Shown here one piece after another: positions 26,784 to 37,450 of a stretch of 64,000 nucleotides of DNA; position 1 is the first letter of the stretch, and every line of letters begins with the position of its first letter. The notes below the pieces were generated by a model. The model did not search any database. It saw only the letters and a program-made list of their open reading frames with translations, and had not been told where the DNA came from. The DNA is taken from positions 248,001-312,000 of the forward strand of contig NZ_JYMR01000053.1 in the NCBI RefSeq assembly GCF_000938255.1, given 5' to 3'. This stretch comes from Bradyrhizobium sp. LTSP849 (lineage in GTDB: Bacteria; Pseudomonadota; Alphaproteobacteria; Rhizobiales; Xanthobacteraceae). Made by a program: the position numbers and the translations under genes.

Positions 26784-27418
26784 TTCACCCACTCCGCCGC
26801 GTCGCTGTCCTGGAGCCCCTGCCCCGACGCGACCTTGCGCATCGCCATCGCCATCTCCGGCGTGCGCGCGTTCTGAACGTTGATGTCCTGCCGCTTGACG
26901 CTCGCCTTGTGGCGCAGCGTCAGCACGATGGCGCCGATCATCGCGACCAGCAGCACCATGCCCGAGAGCTGGAAGTAGTGGATGTACTTCGTATAGAGCA
27001 CGAGCCCGAGCGCCTCGGTATTGCTGACATTGGTCGGGATCGCCGCCGTGATCGTCTTGCTCACGGTGGGATTGATGACCCAGAAGCCGACGGTGAGCAG
27101 CAGCTCGAACAGGAAGATGCCGCCGATCACGAGACCGACCGGCAAATATTCAATGAAGCCCTCGCGCAGCTCGAGGAAGTCGACGTCGAGCATCATGATC
27201 ACGAACAGGAACAGCACCGCGACGGCGCCGACATAGACGACGATCAGGATCATCGCCAGGAATTCGGCGCCCATCAGCACGAACAGGCCGGAGGCGTTAA
27301 CGAAGGCCAGGATCAGATACAGCACGGAGTGAACGGGATTGCGCGAGACAATCACCATCACCGCCGAGGCGACGCAGACGCCGGCGAAGAGATAGAAGAA
27401 CAGCGCGGGAAGGATCAT
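26780..27418 (-). CDS. nuoJ: NADH-quinone oxidoreductase subunit J
   Basis: A 212-residue membrane subunit with five helices, including the conserved GAEFLAMILIVVYVGAVAVL helix 3 that carries the pi-bulge region linking quinone reduction to pumping. A hydrophilic tail ends AAEWVK. It lies 9 bases after nuoI and overlaps nuoK by 4 bases. Confidence 0.95.
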   Translation of the reverse strand: MILPALFFYLFAGVCVASAVMVIVSRNPVHSVLYLILAFVNASGLFVLMGAEFLAMILIVVYVGAVAVLFLFVIMMLDVDFLELREGFIEYLPVGLVIGGIFLFELLLTVGFWVINPTVSKTITAAIPTNVSNTEALGLVLYTKYIHYFQLSGMVLLVAMIGAIVLTLRHKASVKRQDINVQNARTPEMAMAMRKVASGQGLQDSDAAEWVK

Positions 27419-27427
27419 GCTCTCATC

Positions 27428-27922
27428 TCACCGGTACGGCGCGTCGAGCTCGATCGCTTTTGCGATCTCGCGTTCCCAGCGGTCGCCGTTGGCGAGCAGC
27501 TTGGCCTTGTCATAGAACAGTTCCTCGCGGGTCTCGGTCGCGAACTCGAAGTTCGGGCCTTCGACGATGGCGTCGACCGGGCAGGCCTCCTGGCAGAGGC
27601 CGCAATAGATGCACTTCACCATGTCGATGTCGTAGCGGACGGTACGGCGGGTGCCGTCATTGCGGCGCGGGCCGGCCTCGATGGTGATGGCCTGCGCCGG
27701 GCAGACGGCTTCGCACAGCTTGCAGGCGATGCAGCGCTCTTCGCCGTTCGGATAGCGGCGCAGCGCGTGCTCGCCGCGGAAACGCGGCGAGATCGGGCCC
27801 TTCTCGAACGGATAGTTCAGCGTCGGCTTCGGCTGGAAGAAATAGCGCATGGCGAGGAAGAACGCCGAGACGAATTCCGACAGCAGAAGCGAGCGTGCAG
27901 TGGCGTTGATGTTGATACCCAT
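27428..27922 (-). CDS. nuoI: NADH-quinone oxidoreductase subunit I
   Basis: A 164-residue ferredoxin-like subunit carrying clusters N6a and N6b. Both four-cysteine motifs are present: CIACKLCEAVCPAQAI and CIYCGLCQEACPVDAIVEG. ATG 27922 gives the expected N-terminal amphipathic helix (SLLLSEFVSAFFLAMRYFF); the open frame upstream belongs to nuoH in another frame. Confidence 0.95.
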   Translation of the reverse strand: MGININATARSLLLSEFVSAFFLAMRYFFQPKPTLNYPFEKGPISPRFRGEHALRRYPNGEERCIACKLCEAVCPAQAITIEAGPRRNDGTRRTVRYDIDMVKCIYCGLCQEACPVDAIVEGPNFEFATETREELFYDKAKLLANGDRWEREIAKAIELDAPYR

Positions 27923-27930
27923 GACGGCCC

Positions 27931-28998
27931 TCACTTCGGCGCGATGCCGGCGAACTGGAGCACGCCGGCCACCACGACCACCATCGCCAGCGACAACGGC
28001 AGGAACACCTTCCAGCCCAGGCGCATCAGTTGGTCGTAGCGGTAGCGCGGCACAATCGCCTTTGCCATCGCGAACAGGAAGAACATGAAGAACACTTTGA
28101 GCGAGAACCAGATGATCCCCGGCACCCAGTTGAAGGGCGGCAGGTCCACCGGCGGCAGCCAGCCCCCGAGGAACAGGATCGTCGCCAGCGCGCACATCGT
28201 GACGATCGCGACATACTCGCCGAGCATGAACAGCAGATACGGCGTCGAGCCGTATTCGACCATGAAGCCGGCGACGAGCTCGGATTCCGCTTCGACGAGG
28301 TCGAAGGGCGGACGGTTGGTTTCCGCCAGCGCCGAGACGTAGAAGATCACGAACATCGGGAATAGCGGCCAGACGTACCAGTTCAGGATGGTCAGCTGCG
28401 GCAGCCCAATCAGGCTGGCAAGGCCGCGGATGTGCTGGGCCTCGACGACGGCCGAGAGGTTCAGCGTGCCGGCGCAGAGCAGCACCGTGATGATGACGAA
28501 GCCGATCGAGACCTCGTAGGACACCATCTGCGCCGCCGAGCGCAACGCCGCCAGGAACGGGTATTTCGAGTTCGACGACCAGCCGGCCATGATGATGCCG
28601 TAGATCGACAGCGACGAGATCGCGAAGATGAAGAGGACGCCGACATTGATGTCGGAGATCACCCAGCCGAGATTGGTCGGGATCACCGCCCAGGCCGTGA
28701 GCGCGAGCACGCAGGACACCAGGGGGGCCAGCAGGAAGACCCCCTTGTTGGCGCCGGCCGGGATGATCGGCTCCTTCAGCACGAACTTCAGCAGGTCGGC
28801 GAAGGACTGGAACAGGCCCCAGGGACCTACCACGTTCGGGCCGCGCCGGATCTGCACCGCCGCCCAGATCTTGCGGTCGGCGAGCAGGATGTAGGCGATC
28901 GCGACCAAGAGGACGACGAGCACCAGCACGCTCTCCGCGATCATGATGATCAGCGGCCAGAGGAAGCCCGTCCAGAATGCGCTTGTGAAGAATTCCAT
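27931..28998 (-). CDS. nuoH: NADH-quinone oxidoreductase subunit H
   Basis: A 355-residue, eight-helix subunit forming the quinone chamber. Signature segments are IWAAVQIRRGPNVVGPWGLF, the Glu-rich ALAETNRPPFDLVEAESEL, and SAAQMVSYEVSIGF. It starts 4 bases after the nuoG stop codon. Confidence 0.95.
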   Translation of the reverse strand: MEFFTSAFWTGFLWPLIIMIAESVLVLVVLLVAIAYILLADRKIWAAVQIRRGPNVVGPWGLFQSFADLLKFVLKEPIIPAGANKGVFLLAPLVSCVLALTAWAVIPTNLGWVISDINVGVLFIFAISSLSIYGIIMAGWSSNSKYPFLAALRSAAQMVSYEVSIGFVIITVLLCAGTLNLSAVVEAQHIRGLASLIGLPQLTILNWYVWPLFPMFVIFYVSALAETNRPPFDLVEAESELVAGFMVEYGSTPYLLFMLGEYVAIVTMCALATILFLGGWLPPVDLPPFNWVPGIIWFSLKVFFMFFLFAMAKAIVPRYRYDQLMRLGWKVFLPLSLAMVVVVAGVLQFAGIAPK

Positions 28999-29002
28999 CA
29001 GC

Positions 29003-31078
29003 TCACTCCGCTGCGGTCAGCATCTGCCCGGAGGCAAGCCGCGAGCATTCCGCCATCACGGCGGACGCACGCGCGATTGGGTTGGTCAAATAGAAGTCCT
29101 CGACGAGTGGCTTGAACGGCGCCTTTTCCGTCGAGCCGCCCTTGCCAGCGAGCTTCTTGATCTGGTCGGCGGAGCCGGCCTCGATCTGATCGAGACGGAT
29201 CAGATGCGGCACGGCCTTGAAGATCGCCTGGCGCAGCGCTGCGAGCGAGTCATAGCCGAGCTTCTTGCCGAGCGCTTCCGACAGTGCGCGGACGATCGCC
29301 CAATCCTCGCGGGCCTCGCCCGGCGGGAACGCGGCACGGCCGGTCATCTGCACGCGGCCTTCGGTGTTGACGTAGATCGCGGACTTCTCGGTATAGGCGG
29401 CCGCCGGCAGGATCACGTCGGCGCGATGCGCGCCGCGGTCGCCATGGGTGCCGATATAGACGACGAAGGTGCCGTCCGGCGCCTTGATCTCGTCGGCGCC
29501 GAGCAGGAACAGCAGATCCAGCGTGCCGAAGGTCGTCATCTGCGCAGCGTTCAGCCCGCCGGGACCGGCCACAAAGCCGATATCGAGCGCACCGACGCGC
29601 GAGGCGGTCTCGTGCAGTACGCCAAGGCCGTTCCAGCCGTCCTTCACCGCGCCAACATCGAGCGCAAGCTTGGCGGCGGCGGCGAGGATGGCGGCGCCGT
29701 CGTGACGCGAAGCCGCGCCTGCACCGACCAGGATGATCGGGTTCTTGGCGTTCTTCAGCACGTCCATGAAGGAGTGCTTGCCGGCCGCGAGCTCACCGAG
29801 CGTCTCGCTGCCTGCGCCGAGATAGTCATACTCATAGGTCAGGTCGGCCTTGGCACCGATCACGCCGACCTTGAAGCCGCCGGCGCGCCAGCGCTTGCGG
29901 ATGCGGGCGTTGAACACGGCCGCTTCCTTGCGCGGATTGGCGCCGATGATCAGCAGCGCATCAGCCTGCTCGACGCCGACCAGCGTCGGGTTGAAAATGT
30001 AGGAGCCGCGGCCGAGTGCGGGATCGAAGGCGTCGCCGCCCTGCACCGCCAGATTGGCCGAGCCGAACTTGGCCAAGAGATCCTTCAGCGCGAACATCTC
30101 TTCGACGCCGGCGAGATCGCCCGCGACCGCGCCGATGCGCTTGCCGTCGGTGCGCGCCGCCTTGGCAGCGATCGCAGCGAAGGCCTCGGGCCAGCTCGCC
30201 GCGCGCAGCTTGCCGGCTTCACGGATATAGGGCCGGTCAAGACGCTGAGTGCGCAGGCCGTCGACGACGTGGCGGGTCTTGTCGGAGATCCACTCCTCGT
30301 TCACGGCCTCGTTGATGCGCGGCAGCACGCGCATCACCTCGCGGCCGCGGGTGTCGACGCGGATCGCAGATCCCACACCGTCCATCACGTCGATCGACTG
30401 GGTCTTGCCGAGCTCCCAGGGGCGTGCCGCGAAAGCATAAGGCTTCGAGGTCAGCGCGCCGACCGGGCAGATATCGACGAGATTGCCCTGGAGTTCCGAC
30501 GTCAGCGCGTGCTGGAGATAGGTCGTGATCTCCATGTCCTCGCCGCGGCCGGTTGCCCCCATCTCGGGCGCGCCGGCGACTTCCGCCGAGAAGCGGACGC
30601 AGCGCGTGCACTGGATGCAGCGGTTCATCGAGGTCTTGACCAGCGCGCCGAGATATTTGTCCTCGACCGCGCGCTTGTTCTCGGCGAAGCGGCTGGTGTC
30701 GACACCATAGCCCATCGCCTGGTCTTGCAAGTCGCACTCGCCGCCCTGGTCGCAGATCGGGCAGTCCAGCGGATGGTTGATGAGAAGGAATTCCATCACG
30801 CCTTCGCGCGCCTTCTTCACCATCGGCGAACGGGTGGAGATTTCCGGCGGCTCGCCCTTGGGGCCGGGACGGCAATCGCGCACGCCCCAGGCGCAGCTTG
30901 CGACCGGCTTCGGGCCGCCCTTCACTTCGACGAGGCACATCCGGCAATTGCCGGCGATCGACAGCCGCTCGTGATAGCAGAAGCGCGGAATCTCGGCGCC
31001 TGCGGCTTCGCACGCCTGAAGCAGCGTGTATTCGGCCGGGACATCGATCTCTTTGCCGTCGATGATGAGCTTGGTCAT
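29003..31078 (-). CDS. nuoG: NADH-quinone oxidoreductase subunit G
   Basis: A 691-residue iron-sulfur subunit. The N-terminal [2Fe-2S] ferredoxin domain has Cys in PRFCYHERLSIAGNCRMC and VASCAW. The N5 cluster ligands His/Cys are in HPLDCPICDQGGECDLQ, and the N4 ligands are in RCIQCTRCVRF. Then comes the molybdopterin-oxidoreductase-like domain without cofactor-binding function. ATG 31078 is chosen over a longer frame that overlaps nuoF. Confidence 0.94.
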   Translation of the reverse strand: MTKLIIDGKEIDVPAEYTLLQACEAAGAEIPRFCYHERLSIAGNCRMCLVEVKGGPKPVASCAWGVRDCRPGPKGEPPEISTRSPMVKKAREGVMEFLLINHPLDCPICDQGGECDLQDQAMGYGVDTSRFAENKRAVEDKYLGALVKTSMNRCIQCTRCVRFSAEVAGAPEMGATGRGEDMEITTYLQHALTSELQGNLVDICPVGALTSKPYAFAARPWELGKTQSIDVMDGVGSAIRVDTRGREVMRVLPRINEAVNEEWISDKTRHVVDGLRTQRLDRPYIREAGKLRAASWPEAFAAIAAKAARTDGKRIGAVAGDLAGVEEMFALKDLLAKFGSANLAVQGGDAFDPALGRGSYIFNPTLVGVEQADALLIIGANPRKEAAVFNARIRKRWRAGGFKVGVIGAKADLTYEYDYLGAGSETLGELAAGKHSFMDVLKNAKNPIILVGAGAASRHDGAAILAAAAKLALDVGAVKDGWNGLGVLHETASRVGALDIGFVAGPGGLNAAQMTTFGTLDLLFLLGADEIKAPDGTFVVYIGTHGDRGAHRADVILPAAAYTEKSAIYVNTEGRVQMTGRAAFPPGEAREDWAIVRALSEALGKKLGYDSLAALRQAIFKAVPHLIRLDQIEAGSADQIKKLAGKGGSTEKAPFKPLVEDFYLTNPIARASAVMAECSRLASGQMLTAAE

Positions 31079-31083
31079 GCTTC

Positions 31084-32409
<1,326 letters not shown>

Positions 32410-32424
32410 ATCAGCGCTTTCCGA

Positions 32425-32631
32425 TCAACGATTGGCTTGCTTGTAGGCAAGCCCGGCGGCGCAGACGGCGAAAGTCAGCGCCCAGAGCAGACTGGTTTCC
32501 TGCGACGCGCTCATCACGAAGCGCTGAAGCAGGAACATGAAGACGGCCGCGCCCGCGGCATGCATGGCAACGAAGCCCCATTTGTTCACGGCTTCGCTCC
32601 TTGAAATGGCCTGGTACGAGAGATCACGCAT
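32425..32631 (-). CDS. Small membrane protein encoded between nuoE and nuoF
   Basis: A 68-residue protein with two hydrophobic segments (about residues 20-40 and 48-63). The start overlaps the nuoE stop codon (TGATG), so it is translated with the operon. It is not one of the 14 core complex I subunits and I do not recognise a characterised family. Its position suggests an accessory or assembly role, which is inference. Confidence 0.75.
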   Translation of the reverse strand: MRDLSYQAISRSEAVNKWGFVAMHAAGAAVFMFLLQRFVMSASQETSLLWALTFAVCAAGLAYKQANR

Positions 32632-33242
32632 CAGGTGCTCTCCTTCAGCGTGGTCGGTCCGCCGGCCGGCGCGGAGAACTGGCGGCCGTTCTGCGGACCG
32701 GGCTTTGGCGGATTGCCCGAGGCAAAACCGTCGAGCACCTTGCCGAAGGTCTCCTTGTTCAGGTCCTCATAGGTGTCCTTGCCGATCAGCACCATCGGCG
32801 CGTTCACGCAGGCACCAAGGCATTCCACCTCTTCCCAGCTGAAATTGCCGTCCTTGGAGAGATGGAAGGGATCGTGATGGATCCGGCTCTCGCAGACATG
32901 GATGAGGTCTTCGGCGCCGCGCAGGCGGCACGGCGTGGTGCCGCAGACCTGGACGTGGGCCTTCTTGCCGACGGGGGCGAGCTGGAACATCGTGTAGAAG
33001 GTCGCGACCTCGAGCACGCGGATATAGGGCATGTCGAGCATGTCGGCGACGACGCGGATCGCGGCCTCCGACACCCAGCCGTCGTGCTGTTCCTGGACAC
33101 GCCAGAGGATTGCGATGACAGCGGAAGCTTGCCGGCCGGCCGGATATTTCGCGATCTGCTGCTTCGCGAACGCAAGGTTCTCGTCCGTGAACGCAAAGCT
33201 CGCGGGCTGGACTTCCTGGGGCGCTAATCGGCGGACGGACAT
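32631..33242 (-). CDS. nuoE: NADH-quinone oxidoreductase subunit E
   Basis: A 203-residue thioredoxin-fold subunit holding [2Fe-2S] cluster N1a. Ligands are visible as CGTTPCRLRGAEDL and ECLGACVNAPMVLIGKD. It starts 11 bases after the FkbM-type gene. A C-terminal Gly/Pro-rich extension of about 30 residues is typical of alphaproteobacterial NuoE. Confidence 0.95.
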   Translation of the reverse strand: MSVRRLAPQEVQPASFAFTDENLAFAKQQIAKYPAGRQASAVIAILWRVQEQHDGWVSEAAIRVVADMLDMPYIRVLEVATFYTMFQLAPVGKKAHVQVCGTTPCRLRGAEDLIHVCESRIHHDPFHLSKDGNFSWEEVECLGACVNAPMVLIGKDTYEDLNKETFGKVLDGFASGNPPKPGPQNGRQFSAPAGGPTTLKEST

Positions 33243-33253
33243 CTCTTATTCTC

Positions 33254-34216
33254 TCACTGCATACGGCGCGTGGTTTTCGCATTCAGGGCATTGATCCTGT
33301 CCTGCCAGAATGCGCTTGCGGTGCCGAAAACGTTGTAGCCGACGTGGGTCGAAACCTTGATGCGGTCGAGGATCGACAGATCGCTGACGGTCTCCAGCCG
33401 GTTGGTGCGCGGATCGAGCACGATCAGCTTCATCGGGGTCTGTTCGAGGATGTAGCGCGACACCGCGTGTGAGCGGTCGCTGCCGTGCTCCTCGCACATG
33501 ATGACGCTGTCGGCCTGAAGCAGACGGGCGCCGCCCTTGATCGCCTCGATCTCGACGCCTTCGACGTCAAGCTTGATCAGATATTTGCCGTTGGCCGAGA
33601 CCTTGCCGTCGTCGATGAGATTATCCAGCGCGAGCACCGGAACCTCCTCACCGCCATCAGACACGTCGCCGGCGATGCTGAAGGCCTCATGCTTGGTGCC
33701 GGACAGCCGCGCAGTACCGCGCGATGCGCCGATCGCGCATTTCATGGTCTCGAAGCGGTTGCCGTTGATCCGCGAATTGTTGGCGAGCTTTGGATAGTTC
33801 TGCCCTGACGGCTCGATCGCGATCGCCTTGTGCGCGCCGAACAGCTTGCTCGAGACCAGCACCGACCAGTAGCCGTAATTGGCGCCGCAATCGAGCAGCG
33901 TGTAATCGACGTCGATCGAGTCGGCGAACAGCAGCTCGAGCTCGCCCTCATAGCTGTAGGAGCGGTCGAGCAGCTTGCTCCAATAGCCGTCACCATAGGG
34001 GAATTCAAACGCAGCGTCGGGATTGAGCTTGATCGCAATGTTGCGCTTGGGCAGCGTCTTCGCCAGCAAATTGGCGCAGGCGATGTAGCCCATATGCGAG
34101 AAGTGCGACGAGATCTTCGCTCCCGTCACCAGCGCCAAGGCAGCCGTCCGCTCCCACAGGTTGGCCCCTTCAAGGGCCCCCGAGGCACGGTCAAACTGGA
34201 TTGGCGCCTGCGCCAT
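33254..34216 (-). CDS. FkbM-family methyltransferase inside the nuo operon
   Basis: A 320-residue SAM-dependent methyltransferase. Motif I appears as YTLLDCGANYGYWSVLVSSK (about residue 110) followed by the acidic AIAIEPSGQNYPKL. The FkbM-type motif LIKLDVEGVEIEAIKGG lies at about residue 218, and CEEHGSDRSHAVS follows. FkbM-type enzymes methylate hydroxyls of sugars or small molecules. The start overlaps the nuoD stop codon (TGATG) and the gene ends 11 bases before nuoE, so it is transcribed and probably translated with complex I. What it methylates is unknown. Confidence 0.85.
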   Translation of the reverse strand: MAQAPIQFDRASGALEGANLWERTAALALVTGAKISSHFSHMGYIACANLLAKTLPKRNIAIKLNPDAAFEFPYGDGYWSKLLDRSYSYEGELELLFADSIDVDYTLLDCGANYGYWSVLVSSKLFGAHKAIAIEPSGQNYPKLANNSRINGNRFETMKCAIGASRGTARLSGTKHEAFSIAGDVSDGGEEVPVLALDNLIDDGKVSANGKYLIKLDVEGVEIEAIKGGARLLQADSVIMCEEHGSDRSHAVSRYILEQTPMKLIVLDPRTNRLETVSDLSILDRIKVSTHVGYNVFGTASAFWQDRINALNAKTTRRMQ

Positions 34217-35412
34217 CACCGATCGACCTCTCCGAACACGATGTCGAGCGAGCCCAAGATCGCCGAGACGTCGGCGAGCAGATGGCCGCGGCAGATGTGA
34301 TCCATCGCTTGCAGATGCGCAAAGCCCGGCGCGCGGATCTTGCACTTGTAGGGCTTGTTGCTGCCGTCGGAGACGAGATAGACGCCGAACTCGCCCTTGG
34401 GCGCCTCGACCGCGACATAGACCTCGCCGGCCGGCACGTGGACGCCCTCGGTGTAGAGCTTGAAGTGGTGGATCAGCGCTTCCATCGAGCGCTTCATGTC
34501 GCCACGGCGCGGCGGCGCGACCTTGTTGTCCTCGACGACGACGGGACCCTTCCCGTCCGGCGCATTCAGCTTCTGGATGCACTGCTTCATGATGCGCACG
34601 GACTGGCGCATCTCTTCCATGCGGATCAGGTAGCGGTCGTAGCAGTCGCCGTTCTTGCCGATCGGAATGTCGAAATCCATCTCGGCGTAGCATTCATAGG
34701 GCTGCGACTTGCGCAGATCCCAGGCCGCGCCCGAGCCGCGCACCATCACGCCCGAAAAACCCCACTCCCAGGCTTCCTTCAGCGGCACCACGCCGATGTC
34801 GACGTTGCGCTGCTTGAAGATGCGGTTGGCGGTGAGCAGGCGGTCGAGGTCCTCGACCACTTTCAGGAACGGATCGCACCAGGCCTCGATGTCGTTGACC
34901 AGCTTTTGCGGCAGATCCTGATGCACGCCGCCGACGCGGAAGAAGGCTGCGTGCATGCGGCTGCCCGAGGCGCGCTCGTAGAACACCATCAGCTTCTCGC
35001 GCTCTTCGAAACCCCACAGCGGCGGGGTCAGCGCGCCGACGTCCATCGCCTGCGTGGTGACGTTGAGAAGATGTGAGAGGATGCGCCCGATCTCGCAATA
35101 GAGCACGCGGATCAACTGGCCGCGGCGCGGCACCTCGATGCCGAGCAGCTTTTCGGCCGCCATGCAGAAGGCATGCTCCTGATTCATCGGCGCGACGTAG
35201 TCGAGCCGGTCGAAATACGGGATCGCCTGCAGATAGGTCTTCTGCTCGATCAGCTTTTCGGTGCCGCGGTGAAGCAGGCCGATATGGGGATCGACGCGGG
35301 CCACGACTTCGCCGTCAAGCTCCAGCACGAGGCGCAACACACCATGGGCCGCCGGATGCTGCGGACCAAAATTGATCGTGAAGTTACGAAGAACTTCGGG
35401 TTGCTCGTTCAT
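34216..35412 (-). CDS. nuoD: NADH-quinone oxidoreductase subunit D
   Basis: A 398-residue 49-kDa-type subunit forming the quinone site with NuoB. It shows NFGPQHPAAHGVLRLVLELD, HRGTEKLIE, YLQAIPYFDRLDYVAPMNQE and the C-terminal DVSAILGSLDIVFGEVDR. NuoD is a separate gene from NuoC here, as in other Alphaproteobacteria. Gap to nuoC is 2 bases. Confidence 0.95.
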   Translation of the reverse strand: MNEQPEVLRNFTINFGPQHPAAHGVLRLVLELDGEVVARVDPHIGLLHRGTEKLIEQKTYLQAIPYFDRLDYVAPMNQEHAFCMAAEKLLGIEVPRRGQLIRVLYCEIGRILSHLLNVTTQAMDVGALTPPLWGFEEREKLMVFYERASGSRMHAAFFRVGGVHQDLPQKLVNDIEAWCDPFLKVVEDLDRLLTANRIFKQRNVDIGVVPLKEAWEWGFSGVMVRGSGAAWDLRKSQPYECYAEMDFDIPIGKNGDCYDRYLIRMEEMRQSVRIMKQCIQKLNAPDGKGPVVVEDNKVAPPRRGDMKRSMEALIHHFKLYTEGVHVPAGEVYVAVEAPKGEFGVYLVSDGSNKPYKCKIRAPGFAHLQAMDHICRGHLLADVSAILGSLDIVFGEVDR

Positions 35413-35414
35413 GA

Positions 35415-36029
35415 TCAGACCTTCGGCCCTGCTTTTTCATCCCCCGGAAGGACCGGATAATCGGCCCCCTCCCACGGCGACAGAAAGTCGAACTTGCGGA
35501 ATTCCTGGTTGAGCCGGACCGGCTCGTACACCACGCGCTTCTCCTGGTCGTCGTAGCGAACCTCGAGAAAGCCGGTGGTCGGGAAATCCTTGCGCAGCGG
35601 ATGCCCCTCGAAGCCGTAATCGGTGAGCAGGCGGCGCATGTCGGGATGGCCGACGAAGATCACGCCATAGAGGTCGTAGGCCTCGCGCTCGAACCAGTCG
35701 GCACCGGGAAACACGTCGATCAGCGACGGCACCTGCGTGGTCTCGTCGGCCTGGGCCTTGAGCCGGACCCGCGTGTTCAGCGCCGGTGACAGGAAGTGAT
35801 AGATCACGTCGAACCGCTTCTCGCGATCCGGATAATCCACCGCCGTGATGTCGGTGAAGTTGATGAAGCGGCAATTTGGGTCGTCGCGGAGGTACTTGAC
35901 CACCTCGACGATCTTGCTGGCCTCGACATCAACAGTGAGCTGGTTGAAGGCCACCGTGTGACCGGTGGCGGCGCCCGGAAGCGCGCTAACGATCGTTTGC
36001 CCCAGGGCGTCGAGCTTGCCATCGTCCAT
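35415..36029 (-). CDS. nuoC: NADH-quinone oxidoreductase subunit C
   Basis: A 204-residue 30-kDa-type subunit. The family signature EREAYDLYGVIFVGHPDMRRLLTDYGF (here split across two phrases, EREAYDLYGVIF and HPDMRRLLTDYGFEGHPLRK) is intact. ATG 36029 gives a normal N-terminus; the longer frame overlaps nuoB. Confidence 0.94.
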   Translation of the reverse strand: MDDGKLDALGQTIVSALPGAATGHTVAFNQLTVDVEASKIVEVVKYLRDDPNCRFINFTDITAVDYPDREKRFDVIYHFLSPALNTRVRLKAQADETTQVPSLIDVFPGADWFEREAYDLYGVIFVGHPDMRRLLTDYGFEGHPLRKDFPTTGFLEVRYDDQEKRVVYEPVRLNQEFRKFDFLSPWEGADYPVLPGDEKAGPKV

Positions 36030-36039
36030 GACGTAAACC

Positions 36040-36627
36040 TTAGCGTTCGATGGTACCAGTGCGCCGGATCTTCTTCTGAAGCAGCAGCACGCCGTAGAGC
36101 AGCGCTTCCGCCGTGGGCGGGCAGCCCGGCACATAGATGTCGATCGGCACGATGCGGTCGCAGCCGCGCACGACCGAGTAGGAATAGTGATAGTAGCCGC
36201 CGCCATTGGCGCAGGAACCCATCGAGATGACGTAGCGCGGCTCGGGCATCTGGTCGTAGACCTTGCGCAGCGCAGGCGCCATCTTGTTGGTCAGCGTGCC
36301 GGCGACGATCATCACGTCGGACTGGCGCGGCGAGGCACGCGGCGCGAAGCCGAAGCGCTCGACGTCGTAGCGCGGCATCGACACCTGCATCATCTCGACG
36401 GCGCAGCAGGCGAGACCGAAGGTCATCCACATCAGCGAGCCGGTACGCGCCCAGGTGATGAGGTCGTCGGTCGCGGCCACGAAGAAGCCCTTGTCGGACA
36501 GCTCGGAGTTGACCTCGAGGAAGAACGGATCATTGGCCCCGACCGGTTTGCCGGTCGACGGATCCAGGATGCCCTTGGGGGCCGGCGTTACGATGGGGCC
36601 AGCCGATGGTGCAGGGTTCAATCCCAT
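36040..36627 (-). CDS. nuoB: NADH-quinone oxidoreductase subunit B
   Basis: A 195-residue subunit holding cluster N2. Cys ligands are in FGLACCAVEMM, GTLTNKMAPALRKVYDQM (context), MGSCANGGGYYHYSY and YVPGCPPTAEALLYG. ATG 36627 lies inside the last codons of nuoA, with AAAGG upstream; an in-frame ATG seven codons earlier is possible. Confidence 0.94.
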   Translation of the reverse strand: MGLNPAPSAGPIVTPAPKGILDPSTGKPVGANDPFFLEVNSELSDKGFFVAATDDLITWARTGSLMWMTFGLACCAVEMMQVSMPRYDVERFGFAPRASPRQSDVMIVAGTLTNKMAPALRKVYDQMPEPRYVISMGSCANGGGYYHYSYSVVRGCDRIVPIDIYVPGCPPTAEALLYGVLLLQKKIRRTGTIER

Positions 36628-36983
36628 TCGAGTGCGCCTTTCTTCCATTCATAGGCGAAGCCCACCGTCAGCACGGCGAGGAACACCAGCATGGACCAGA
36701 AGCCGGTCGCGCCAAGCTTGCCGAACGCGACCGCCCAGGGAAACAGGAACGCCACCTCGAGGTCGAAGATGATGAAGAGGATGGCGACCAGATAGAAGCG
36801 GACATCGAACTTCATGCGGGCGTCGTCGAAGGCGTTGAAGCCGCACTCATACGCCGAGAGTTTTTCCGGGTCCGGCTGCTGGAACGCCACGATGAAGGGG
36901 GCGATCAGCAGCACCAGGCCGATGAGGCCCGCGACCCCTATGAAGACGACGAGTGGAAGATAGTTCTGTAGAATGCCGCTCAT
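36618..36983 (-). CDS. nuoA: NADH-quinone oxidoreductase subunit A
   Basis: A 121-residue, three-helix subunit and first gene of the operon. It shows LSAYECGFNAFDDARMKFDV with the conserved Cys of the loop, followed by FYLVAILFIIFDLEVAFLFPW. ATG 36983 was chosen; the open frame upstream has no support. The roughly 270 bases before it, up to the small membrane gene at 37253, must contain the operon promoter, but no motif stands out. Confidence 0.94.
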   Translation of the reverse strand: MSGILQNYLPLVVFIGVAGLIGLVLLIAPFIVAFQQPDPEKLSAYECGFNAFDDARMKFDVRFYLVAILFIIFDLEVAFLFPWAVAFGKLGATGFWSMLVFLAVLTVGFAYEWKKGALEWD

Positions 36984-37252
36984 TGGCGAGCCCTTTTTCC
37001 CGCAGCCTCGGGACAGCCGCGGATTCGTCCAGTTTGGAATTGTTCTGAGCCTTAGCGCAGTGCACCAATGGGCGCAAGACACGCTCTTTTTAGGCCCTTT
37101 GCCGCCCCCGAAACGGTGGAAATCCCGGAATCGCCCCGCGCTGGTATGGAGCAGATCGGCCAAGCCAGCAAGGGCGGCCCCTCAGCCTCCCCACCGCCGA
37201 TCATACGCTCCGCGGGAGCATTCTCCCGCAGGCGGCCACACGTCTTGGACGA

Positions 37253-37450
37253 TTATGCTTTCTTGCTGCGGCGCAGCCAGACCCCGAGAACGACAAGCAC
37301 GGGCGCCCCCACCGTCACCCAGGCGACATACTGGCCGACCGTGCCCCAGAGCAGCGCGGCCAGCAGGCCGGTGATGGTCGCAGCCGCCAGCAGGATAGGT
37401 GCAGCAAAGACACGTATCCGCAGGTGCGAAGGGCCGGACGAGCCATGCAT
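37253..37450 (-). CDS. Small two-helix membrane protein of the siderophore module
   Basis: A 65-residue protein with two hydrophobic segments and a basic end (LRRSKKA). ATG 37450 overlaps the PepSY gene stop codon, so it is co-translated with it. Short membrane proteins at this place behind PepSY genes are common, but the function is unknown. Confidence 0.7.
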   Translation of the reverse strand: MHGSSGPSHLRIRVFAAPILLAAATITGLLAALLWGTVGQYVAWVTVGAPVLVVLGVWLRRSKKA

